Source: a virus. From it: DNA of 21,751 nt. Under the pieces are notes generated by a model. The model did no database searches. It was not told the DNA's origin and was given only the letters and a program-made list of their open reading frames with translations. Shown piece by piece: positions 15,701-21,751 of the stretch. The translations under genes and the position numbers were made by a program. The stretch spans positions 1 through 21,751 of IMG/VR virus record IMGVR_UViG_3300049811_000337, one strand, 5' to 3'. The first letter of the stretch is position 1; each line of letters opens with the position of its first letter.

Positions 15701-17158
15701 GCGAAGGTCGGCACGAAGTCGTATCGCATCCAAGGCACGGGCACCGAGGGCACCAACTACGTGCGCCTCGTCGGTGACGTTGATGACTTCGTGTTCCCGG
15801 GCGAGTTCACTGTCGAGGGCTGGTTCCGCTGCACGTCGCAATCAGCCACATACATGCCGTTCTTCGGTAGCGGTGTGCAGGGCAATACCGGCACGTGGAC
15901 GATCTCGCGTGCATCTAGCGGCGCCATCGGTTCGTGGGACGGCGGCGGTGGCGCATCGGGCGGATCCACTTCGCTTGACACGTGGTTCCATCTCGCGCTG
16001 ACGCGCAACGCCAGCAACCTCCTCACGGTCTGGATTGATGGCGTGTCGGTCGGCACGGCAACGCGCACCGGCACGTACGGTGTCTCGAACGGCACCACTG
16101 AGAGCTACCTCGACATCGGCCGCGGGTGGGCGAGCGACAACGGCGACCTCGATGGCTACTTCGAGGAGCTGCGCGTCACGAAGGGCGTGTGCCGCTACAC
16201 GGCCACGTTCACGCCTGATGCTGACGGCTTCCCGACGACTGGCGTCGACGTGTACGAGACGATCCGGGTGGACGATCTCGGCAACGTCGACCTGACCGGC
16301 CTCGCTGATAACCATGTACTCGTCTACGACAGTGCAACCTCCACGTGGAAACCCGAATCGCCGGGCTCGGCCACGCTGCCGGTGACGACCGAGGGCGACA
16401 TCATCGTCCGCGGGCCGAGCACGGCTGACCGGCTGGGCGTTGGCTCGAACGGGCAGGTGCTCACGGTCGATACCAGCGTCTCCGGCAAGCTCAAGTGGGC
16501 AACGCCGAGCGGTGGTGGCGGCGGCTCCGGCCCGATCACGCCTGACACGTTCCCCAGCAGTCCGAATTCGATGGATGACGAGTTCGAGGGATCGTCGCTC
16601 GACGCGAAGTGGAGCTGGTTCAACCAGTCATCCGGCACGACGACGTTTGAGGCGGGTGCGCTCATGCTCTACACGCCGGCAGCGACCGGCGATAACCTTC
16701 GCGGCATCGTGCAAGCGATCAGCGGGTCGGCGTGGAAGATCCGGGCGAAGCTTGCCGAATCGCCTGTTGGCAGCATTGGTGCGAACTACATGGGCGGCGG
16801 GCTCGTGGTCCGTAATTCAAGCGGGCCAAAGAACATCGCGTTTGGTCCGTTCTATACGAACGGATGGAAGATGTACGCGGACAAGCGGTCCGATACTGCC
16901 TACTCTGCTGCACTTGCAGGACCCAACCTGACCGATTACTGGGCAAGGCCAGAGCAATGGGGCTATCTGGAAATCGAGCTTGCATCTGGCGTGCTGACGT
17001 TCAGATCGTCCGCCAACGGCATCCTGTGGCGCCAAATCGCAACCGAGACGGTGACCACATACCTTGGCAGCATCACGCACGTCGGCCTGATGACTTTCAT
17101 CGGGAACGCAACGGTAGCGAACACCACGCTGGTGGACTGGTTCCGTCGTATTGCCTGA
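12731..17158 (+). CDS. Multidomain tail fibre / spike with lectin-like modules
   Basis: 1475 residues; the host-recognition appendage. Residues 1-175 look like an attachment segment (coil near LQQFLRAVVDRLEML, a DLTDLDILSL motif, then LRSIRGEDGITVREDPYEI). About 177-354 is a beta-sandwich with the TPPAGWAWLI pattern. About 377-597 resembles a carbohydrate-binding-like module (TAGQKYTWAVMGTHG ... SGAYTLRIYLTSG). About 670-820 is SPRY-like (PGKYYFEATATVATAG). About 1010-1165 is a LamG/concanavalin-like domain (FTVEGWFRC ... TWFHLALTRN ... DGYFEELRVTKGVCRYTATF). About 1280-1475 is a DUF1349-like lectin/glycosidase fold (DDEFEGSSLDAKWSWFNQ). Linkers at about 904, 1196 and 1243 share a VLTWD/VLVYD/VLTVD motif. 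No enzymatic active site or S74 chaperone is seen. ATG abuts the previous TAG; no near Shine-Dalgarno. Codon use is less G/C-rich than in neighbours. Confidence 0.88.
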   Translation: MPATKPPALIIPAGQAPSLQQFLRAVVDRLEMLQGARSVNDRAVTVADLTDLDILSLRGTSLALGPNSAPQTLVDLVRPADMEEYQSVGQVEGDHELILYDWREKDFRRLDWRLLSLSAFALANVGIGARVWKQTVLVDNVNTGQLRSIRGEDGITVREDPYEIVIGGGGGLGCGAPATDLVGQYSNACGTTVTMTPATAVPEAQEGDLAVWVIMLATDPVGGSGSPVRFTPPAGWAWLIQPWDAGANIATTVGVVYKFLTEADLDTEVSVTRGGSYILSMCDRLYVYRNVHPTHPFGAVSVRINDEPNSNIAGYPEPVPVFSDGQRILSIRAAYRGAYGAAAWPADSTLIPIGQTTFADEYKNAMNGPDDGIDVLFDLTTWAASYGDDENLIPGETLTETLGATEWAGTRITRATRSGAAHQQIWATGTSGTHYLDHTIELTAGQKYTWAVMGTHGTGSSIVMAFIDPSANERSAEFGRNGLVNFEKRVYSNPLSDHGTVWHSKMYSGKEDGSPSATGGWCCIHFEAPESGAYTLRIYLTSGYGGSIPGSLTYAGDGAHSWKFRHVGFRTGWVTPMLIQTPTGPVSGGTETRRVQGRGWLEHPFQYTNLAAFHLHYQIAINPAWASLPLARLNAAMNGENDATADDRSDASGLVTRYNTFSSDDSGGTIAVDRLIYPLRNGSPGKYYFEATATVATAGLAIAVSPISSPLPNVDGVGTAEGYGLRLDGDTFTPESFVNNDISLTNTNGDVWGVAVDYDAQTVKIYQNNVLRKTHALANGTPNGLTEDLPMRAVFSTGASSGTWSIRLKAPFTYEPPADHVAYDEDGSATATGGSAGYVNSGNGTGLSELVTVPGTGCQYLKIKSLVEGSGISITDNGNDVTIAVTGLTLSDLTDVNVTTPADGDVLTWDAGAGAWVAAASGGGFDTSNDYVLAGTWDFEIVPRVKTGVTDVDANWSSVSALIRVEDTATDLTGKSTIAVTGNPAISSVQAKVGTKSYRIQGTGTEGTNYVRLVGDVDDFVFPGEFTVEGWFRCTSQSATYMPFFGSGVQGNTGTWTISRASSGAIGSWDGGGGASGGSTSLDTWFHLALTRNASNLLTVWIDGVSVGTATRTGTYGVSNGTTESYLDIGRGWASDNGDLDGYFEELRVTKGVCRYTATFTPDADGFPTTGVDVYETIRVDDLGNVDLTGLADNHVLVYDSATSTWKPESPGSATLPVTTEGDIIVRGPSTADRLGVGSNGQVLTVDTSVSGKLKWATPSGGGGGSGPITPDTFPSSPNSMDDEFEGSSLDAKWSWFNQSSGTTTFEAGALMLYTPAATGDNLRGIVQAISGSAWKIRAKLAESPVGSIGANYMGGGLVVRNSSGPKNIAFGPFYTNGWKMYADKRSDTAYSAALAGPNLTDYWARPEQWGYLEIELASGVLTFRSSANGILWRQIATETVTTYLGSITHVGLMTFIGNATVANTTLVDWFRRIA

Positions 17159-17176
17159 CCAAGTGCGAATGAAAGC

Positions 17177-17190
17177 AGCCCCAACGGGCT
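17177..17190 (+). terminator. Short hairpin after the fibre gene
   Basis: AGCCC (17177-17181) pairs with GGGCT (17186-17190) over a CAAC loop, 18 bases after the fibre stop. On the + strand there is only TTCC after it, so any terminator would be weak. The same GCAGCCCC string precedes the long hairpin at 5345. Confidence 0.35.
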
Positions 17191-17215
17191 TCCGATAGCG
17201 TAGGCGGCACTCCCC

Positions 17216-17220
17216 AAGGA
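17216..17220 (+). promoter_or_regulatory. Shine-Dalgarno deciding the start of the next gene
   Basis: AAGGA ends at 17220. It overlaps the first base of an in-frame ATG at 17220 but lies eight bases before the ATG at 17229, which is therefore the better start. Confidence 0.55.
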
Positions 17221-17228
17221 TGGGTCCA

Positions 17229-18029
17229 ATGCCCGGCGACACCGACAAGATTGCTAAGCGGATGGACCGCGCGGACGCGTTCAACTGGACGCCGGAAGCG
17301 CAGCTCGAACGCAAGCTCATGGAGAGCCTCGGGCTCCGCTCGACCAAGGCGGAGCGCAAGGAGAAGAAGCTCAGCAAGCGCAACAAGCGCGCCTACGACC
17401 AGGCGTTCGGCGAGTTCAACTCGGGAGTCGACGGGCAGTCATCGGCCGAGAAGGCCATGCTGGAGCGCTCGCTGTCCCTGCTCAAGGGCACGGGGCCGTT
17501 GCGCGACCTGCAGAACGACGCCATGGACGCCGCCGAGGATCCGGCTGGGCGCATCAACCAAGCGATCGGCCGCGGCCGCCAGGACGTGCACGCGAAGTTT
17601 GCCGAGGGCGGCACGCCGCGCTCCATCGGCGACGCCGTCGGGCAGAACCTGGCGCGCGCCCGGGCGCTGACTCGGGTCGGCATGGCCGGGGACGAGGCCG
17701 TCAAGGCGCAGGCCCTCAAGGACCGCATCGCCATCGCAGGCTTCGGGCGTGACCGCGCGAACCTCGCGATGGGGCAGGGCCAGATCGGCGTCGACATGGC
17801 GGCCAAGCGCCGCGCGGCGGCCGATGACCGCAACGCCGTTACTGGCGCGGCCTACTCGAACCTCGGTGGCGCCGTGCTCGGCGCGGGCCTCAACTACGGC
17901 ATCAACGCGTGGCAGAACCGACTGTCGCCCGTGAAGGTCACGGCGCAGCCGATGCTGGCGCCGATCGACATCACGGCGCAGCGGATCCCGACTCCCGCGC
18001 CTGCTGCCCCCGTCACCGGGCCACGCTGA
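17229..18029 (+). CDS. Putative internal virion / ejection protein
   Basis: 266 residues, predominantly helical and basic in its first third (RKLMESLGLRSTKAERKEKK). The centre holds charged helices (LARARALTRVGMAGDEAVKA, FGRDRANLAMGQGQIG). A small-residue, weakly hydrophobic segment GAAYSNLGGAVLGAGLNYG follows near the C-terminus, ahead of a Pro-rich tail. This layout (long helices, then an Ala/Gly-rich segment capable of lying in a membrane) resembles the T7 gp14 / P22 gp7 type of small ejection protein. It is the first of four consecutive genes that look like internal proteins and lies just after the fibre gene. The start at ATG 17229 is chosen for its AAGGA. The stop overlaps the next ATG by one base. 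Sequence similarity to a named family cannot be claimed. Confidence 0.68.
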   Translation: MPGDTDKIAKRMDRADAFNWTPEAQLERKLMESLGLRSTKAERKEKKLSKRNKRAYDQAFGEFNSGVDGQSSAEKAMLERSLSLLKGTGPLRDLQNDAMDAAEDPAGRINQAIGRGRQDVHAKFAEGGTPRSIGDAVGQNLARARALTRVGMAGDEAVKAQALKDRIAIAGFGRDRANLAMGQGQIGVDMAAKRRAAADDRNAVTGAAYSNLGGAVLGAGLNYGINAWQNRLSPVKVTAQPMLAPIDITAQRIPTPAPAAPVTGPR

Positions 18030-19063
18030 TGAAAGTCTCGATCCCTGGATACGAGATGCCGCCCCTGACGGCCGCTGACGCCCCGAAGGGCAAGAAGGCG
18101 AAGAAGGCAGCCAAGAAGGAGGCGAAGCGCGTCGCGCTGGCCAACCGCGTCGCGGCCGCCACCAACGTCAAGGACATCAAAAGCGCCACGCTCGACCAGC
18201 TGCTGCCGCAGGTGACCACCGACGAGCTGGTGTTCGACGGCAAGAAGGGCCCGCAGTTCACCACTGCCGCGCGCTTCATGGAGCTGGCCAACAGCCCGCA
18301 GCGCCTACAGGAGCGCTACAACGAAGCGCTGTGGGCGGACTCGACCGGCAACCCGGACAGTCGCTTCGGCCAGTTCGAGGAGCGGCTGCTCGCCGAGGGC
18401 AAGCCGTCCCCGGCCGCGCGCGGACTCGACCGCGTGATCGCGGCGCAGCGCGCCGGGCAGGCAACCAACATCTCCGAAGGCATCGCGCAGCGCCAGATCC
18501 GCGCCACGGGCATCCGCCCGGACTCGGACGAGGCGGCGTCGATGAAGCGCCAGTTCGGCATCGCCCGCGTGCTCAACCGCGTCGATGCGCAGAACGCCGC
18601 CGACAAGGCCATGGACGCGCGCCGCGACCTCGTGCGCGACTACTCGTTCGACGCCGAGGGCAACGCGCAGAACGCCATCGGCGGCGCCATCGGCTCGGCG
18701 GCCGCATCGGACCTCGACCGCAAGTTGCGCAAGCGCGGCCAGAACGCCTCCGACGACGCTGGTGTGGCCGGGATGGTCGGGCAGGGCGTCGGCCTCGCGC
18801 TGTCGGCGTTCGCGCTGTCGCACTCCTCGCTCAAGGAGGAGGTCACGGCAGTCGGCGACGGCGAGATCCTCGAAGGCCTGCGCCAGCTCGAAATCAATCG
18901 CTGGAAGTACCGCGGCGAGGACACGGTCCACGTCGGGCCGATGGCCGAGGACTTCCACCGCATCTTCGGCGTCGGCGACGGCGTCACGCTGCAGCTCGTC
19001 GACGTGATGGGCGTGGCGCTCGGCGCGCTCAAGGAACTGGCCCACGCGGCCGACAGGAAGTAA
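18029..19063 (+). CDS. Helical virion protein with C-terminal Peptidase S74 chaperone domain
   Basis: 344 residues from ATG 18029, which overlaps the preceding TGA; the same frame is open further upstream but with no better start. Residues 1-260 are basic then helical and Ala-rich (KGKKAKKAAKKEAKRVALAN at 17-36; later GNAQNAIGGAIGSAAAS and MVGQGVGLALSAFALS). From about 264 to the end is an S74 intramolecular chaperone domain: SHSSLKEEV, then LEINRWKYRG, VHVGPMAEDFHRIFG and VDVMGVALGALKELA. In endosialidase-type domains the catalytic pair is Ser and a Lys five residues later (SDxRLK); here S264 and K269 occupy those places, so self-cleavage may be retained. S74 domains help trimeric beta-helix fibres fold, so finding one on a mainly helical protein amid ejection-like genes is unusual. 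Confidence 0.75.
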   Translation: MKVSIPGYEMPPLTAADAPKGKKAKKAAKKEAKRVALANRVAAATNVKDIKSATLDQLLPQVTTDELVFDGKKGPQFTTAARFMELANSPQRLQERYNEALWADSTGNPDSRFGQFEERLLAEGKPSPAARGLDRVIAAQRAGQATNISEGIAQRQIRATGIRPDSDEAASMKRQFGIARVLNRVDAQNAADKAMDARRDLVRDYSFDAEGNAQNAIGGAIGSAAASDLDRKLRKRGQNASDDAGVAGMVGQGVGLALSAFALSHSSLKEEVTAVGDGEILEGLRQLEINRWKYRGEDTVHVGPMAEDFHRIFGVGDGVTLQLVDVMGVALGALKELAHAADRK

Positions 19064-19067
19064 CCGC

Positions 19068-21527
19068 ATGGCTACGTTCGACCCGCAGTCCTTCGGCTCC
19101 GGCCTGATGCAGGGCTTCTCGTTCGTCGAGGGCATCCGCCAGACGCGTGAGAAGATCGCGCTCGCCAAGCGCGAGGAAGAGCGGCTGATCAAGGATCGCG
19201 AGGACGAGGAGAACCTCAAGCGCCGCACGCTGCGCGCCTCGGCCTACGACCAGCACCGCGCGAGCGGCAAGCGCTTCTCCGACCTGTCGGACGAGGACGC
19301 CATCACGCTGTTCAACGAGCGCAAGGACGAGGTCGGCGACGACGGCACCAAGGTGACCGGCGTGCGCCGCAACGCCGACGGCTCGATCACGCCCATCGTG
19401 AGCGGCCGCGACAAGTACGGCCGCAAGTTCGAAGGCAAGCCCATGACGGTCGACGGCACGCCCGTGACCGAGGGCGGCAAGGAGATCTCCTTCTCCGCTG
19501 ACGACGCCGACAACATGTTCGACAACTGGGCCGCCCAGTACAACCCGAACTTCTCGGCTCGCGCGACCAAGAAGGCTGAGATCGACCGGCTGCAGAAACT
19601 CGAGGACCAGGACGTCGAGGACAACGCCATCACGGCGCAGGGGATCCTCGCCCGGCGCGGCCGAGTCACTGAGTCACCGAGTCCCCAAGCTCCGGGTGCG
19701 CAGACGCCCAGTGGCTCGGCGCCTGTGGACCGCGCGGAGATCCTGCGTCGCCAGCGCGACGCGGAGAGCCGCAGCCGTCACCGCAACGCCGACGGTTCCT
19801 TGGTGACTTCGAAGGTAGGCGCGCAGGGCGTCTCGCAGGTCATGCCGGCCACCGGCGTCGACCCGGGCTTCGGCGTCAAGCCGCTGCAGAACGACAGCGA
19901 AGCGGAGTACGTGCGCTTCCAAGACGACTACATGGCGGCGATGGAGTCGCGCTACGGCGGCGACATGGTGAAGGCGCTCGCGGCCTACAACGCCGGGCCG
20001 GGTAACGTCGATGACGCGCTGCTCGCGGCCGACGAGGCCGGGCAGCCCGAGAACTGGATGCGGTTCCTCCCGAAGCCGGAGGAGACCATCCCGTACGTCC
20101 AGAAGATTCTCGGCCCAGAATCCGGCGCGGCGCAGCTCGCCAGCACCGATCCGCAGCAGGCCATCCAGCCGCCGCCGGCGGCCGCTCCGGCTCCGGCTGC
20201 GGCAGCAGCGCGCGTGTCCCCCACGGCTCCTGCCGGTGCGGCTCCTGCGAGGCTCGGCGGCGACCCGAGGGCGGAACTGAACCAGCAGATCCTCGACTCC
20301 CCGGTCGGGCAGGTGAGCCAGGGCCTGACGCGCGTCGGCCAGTACATGATCGACAAGCCCTCCGAGCTGGTGCAGAAGGGCGTCACCACGGCCAAGTGGA
20401 ACACGGTCAAGTACGAGGACGTGGTCGCGAAGCCCGGCAAGTACCTCGACTCGTGGAACAACGAGCACGGCGACGTGCCGCCGGAAGTGCGCGCCGAGGT
20501 GAGCAAGAACCTCGTGCGTGCCTCGCGCGATCGCATCACGACGCTGGCCGAGGTGGCCAAGGGCAAGGGCCCGGAGGCACAGGCCGCGCGGCGCGAGCTC
20601 ACGACACTGTCGCGGCAGCTCACCGAGATGTCGTACAGCCTCTCTGCAGCCGCTGGCCTGCCGCCCAAGAGCAAGCCCGGCCCCGAGCTCGCCGAGAAGT
20701 TGAAGGACCAGCCCGTGCCGCCGCCGCCGAAGGACGACGGTGCGCAGAAGGCCGACCTGAGCGCGCTGCGCCGGTCGAGCGAGCGCAACGCCAACAGTGA
20801 CGCGCCCGAGCTCTCGCAGCGCGAGATCAACGCCGCATCGCGCATGCTGGCGCGCGGCAAGATCACGGCCGAGCAGTTCGAGCGCTATGTCCTGACGGGC
20901 TACTTCCAGAAGGGCGAGATCGAACAGCTCGACCCGACGAAGTCGCTGATCGAGCGGCTCCCCGACGGCAGCTTCCGGCTGGTCTACGACGGCGCGCCCG
21001 CGGCCATGGCCGAGGCTGCCGCCAAGGCCAAGAAGGGCAGCGGCGACGGTGACAACAAGGTGCACAACCGCAACTACGGGATCCTCGACGGGATCGTGAC
21101 CGAGCGCTACAAGGACACGAAGAACTCCAAGCTCACGGCCGAGCGCCGCGTGCAGCTGCTCAGCGCCGTCTACGACAACGCCGCGGTGCTGGCCGGGCTC
21201 GGCTACGACGTCTGGGACCACGAGACGGGCACGTTCTCGCTGGAGAACCTCAGCGAGATCCAGCTGCATCAGCTCTCCAACACGCTGCTCGACAACATCG
21301 AGAAGAACGAGGAGCCGATGAGCTGGTTCAAGACCGTCTTCGGTGCTGACCAGTCGAAGCCCGGCATGACCGAAGGGCTCAACCAGCAGGTGCCGCGCTT
21401 CGACGAGGGCAAGTTCCAAGGCACCATGGAGAACATCCGGCGCGCGGCGGCCGCAGGGAACCCGAAGGCGCAGGCCGCGCTGGCGCGCGGCGAAGACTTC
21501 ATCCGGCAGCAGTTGGCGGGCAAATGA
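19068..21527 (+). CDS. Virion-associated lytic transglycosylase, ejection-type protein
   Basis: 819 residues. The N-terminal ~60 residues form a charged coil (IRQTREKIALAKREEERLI). At about 225-350 is a transglycosylase SLT-like domain: catalytic-type Glu in DAESR (E233), then SKVGAQGVSQVMPAT, and the signature ALAAYNAGPG (AAYNAGPG at 305-312). This fold cleaves the glycan strand of peptidoglycan between MurNAc and GlcNAc, and in podovirus internal proteins it opens the cell wall for DNA entry (as in the lysozyme-like region of T7 gp16). A Pro/Ala-rich linker (about 365-400) and a long helical C-terminal part (about 440-819) follow, without an obvious second enzyme. The ATG is four bases after the S74 gene and preceded by AGGAAG. 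Its stop overlaps the next ATG (ATGA). Confidence 0.88.
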   Translation: MATFDPQSFGSGLMQGFSFVEGIRQTREKIALAKREEERLIKDREDEENLKRRTLRASAYDQHRASGKRFSDLSDEDAITLFNERKDEVGDDGTKVTGVRRNADGSITPIVSGRDKYGRKFEGKPMTVDGTPVTEGGKEISFSADDADNMFDNWAAQYNPNFSARATKKAEIDRLQKLEDQDVEDNAITAQGILARRGRVTESPSPQAPGAQTPSGSAPVDRAEILRRQRDAESRSRHRNADGSLVTSKVGAQGVSQVMPATGVDPGFGVKPLQNDSEAEYVRFQDDYMAAMESRYGGDMVKALAAYNAGPGNVDDALLAADEAGQPENWMRFLPKPEETIPYVQKILGPESGAAQLASTDPQQAIQPPPAAAPAPAAAAARVSPTAPAGAAPARLGGDPRAELNQQILDSPVGQVSQGLTRVGQYMIDKPSELVQKGVTTAKWNTVKYEDVVAKPGKYLDSWNNEHGDVPPEVRAEVSKNLVRASRDRITTLAEVAKGKGPEAQAARRELTTLSRQLTEMSYSLSAAAGLPPKSKPGPELAEKLKDQPVPPPPKDDGAQKADLSALRRSSERNANSDAPELSQREINAASRMLARGKITAEQFERYVLTGYFQKGEIEQLDPTKSLIERLPDGSFRLVYDGAPAAMAEAAAKAKKGSGDGDNKVHNRNYGILDGIVTERYKDTKNSKLTAERRVQLLSAVYDNAAVLAGLGYDVWDHETGTFSLENLSEIQLHQLSNTLLDNIEKNEEPMSWFKTVFGADQSKPGMTEGLNQQVPRFDEGKFQGTMENIRRAAAAGNPKAQAALARGEDFIRQQLAGK

Positions 21528-21751
21528 CCGACCTCGATCTGTCCGAGTTCATCCCGCAGTCGGCAGGCTCGCAGGGCGGCGCAGACGACCTCGACCTCAC
21601 GGAGTTCATGCCCGCCGAGGGCGGCGACCTCGTGTCGAGCGGCGGCAAGACCTACCGCGTCGCGGACGGGGACACGCTGATCGAGCAGGAGGATGGGCAG
21701 GACTCCAAGGACTACTCGAAGCACATCCGTATCTCCGGGATCAACTCCCCG
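21524..21751 (+). CDS. Start of a virion-type protein with SNase-like N-terminus (3' end outside window)
   Basis: The first 76 codons lie in the window, starting at an ATG that overlaps the preceding stop (ATGA). Residues 3-11 and 22-30 are a near repeat, DLDLSEFIP and DLDLTEFMP. From residue 43 onward the pattern YRVADGDTLIE ... HIRISGINSP resembles a staphylococcal-nuclease-like (thermonuclease) domain: D48 and D50 correspond to the DGDT acids that bind calcium, R69 to the active-site Arg of the xRL strand, and GINSP to the usual GID(A/T)PE, with Asn in place of the usual Asp. The expected Glu would be the next codon, beyond the window. In its position the product is likely a further ejected virion protein. 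Whether the nuclease is active cannot be judged from this fragment. Confidence 0.7.
   Translation, partial: MTDLDLSEFIPQSAGSQGGADDLDLTEFMPAEGGDLVSSGGKTYRVADGDTLIEQEDGQDSKDYSKHIRISGINSP

Noticed and set aside
17909-18028. Upstream extension of the S74-domain gene
   Set aside because: Would overlap the previous gene by 121 bases and encodes an unstructured Ala/His/Asp segment; ATG 18029 overlaps the stop in the manner of the other genes here.
19674-21419. Long open frame on the - strand opposite the transglycosylase gene
   Set aside because: Same antisense composition artefact; no start signal and no recognisable domain.
1-21751. tRNA genes, CRISPR arrays, insertion sequences, attachment sites or defence genes
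   Set aside because: No tRNA-like cloverleaf, no regular repeat-spacer series, no transposase or integrase motif found by reading; all coding space is taken by virion genes.

Overview
The window is a continuous piece of a high-GC, podovirus-type tailed phage genome, from a free phage or a prophage. It holds the structural module. All supported genes lie on the + strand, are tightly packed, and often abut or overlap by 1-4 bases. The strong G/C preference at third codon positions suggests a high-GC, probably Gram-negative host, but nothing here identifies the host. I see no integrase, repressor, replication, tRNA or lysis-cassette gene. No gap between genes exceeds about 200 bases.

Layout: (1) packaging and head, 1-7074: large terminase (its 5' end runs off the window), a P22-type portal with a very long helical, basic C-terminus, a probable scaffolding protein, a small one-helix membrane protein, an N4-gp56-type major capsid protein, and a small probable head-decoration protein. 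Two hairpins bracket the decoration gene; the second is a textbook intrinsic terminator. (2) Neck and tail, 7146-12730: a conserved small protein, a head-tail adaptor of the DUF6682 type carrying an inserted small domain, a second connector-like protein, and a tail nozzle-like protein that appears divided between two same-frame genes, the first ending in three tandem Ig-like domains. (3) Host recognition, 12731-17158: a 1475-residue fibre or spike built from several carbohydrate-binding-like modules. (4) Ejection proteins, 17229 to the end: a helical internal-virion-like protein, a helical protein ending in a Peptidase S74 intramolecular chaperone domain, an 819-residue protein with a lytic transglycosylase domain, and the start of a further gene whose N-terminus looks like a staphylococcal-nuclease (SNase) domain.

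Together these genes would package DNA (terminase, portal), build the shell (scaffold, capsid, decoration), close the neck (adaptor, connector, nozzle), bind the cell (fibre), and carry proteins that cross the envelope and open peptidoglycan. The points most worth following are the in-frame split of the nozzle gene, the domain inserted in the adaptor, the S74 domain on a protein that looks like an ejection protein, the SNase-like start of the last gene, and the structured leader of the capsid gene, where the ribosome-binding site lies in a hairpin loop.
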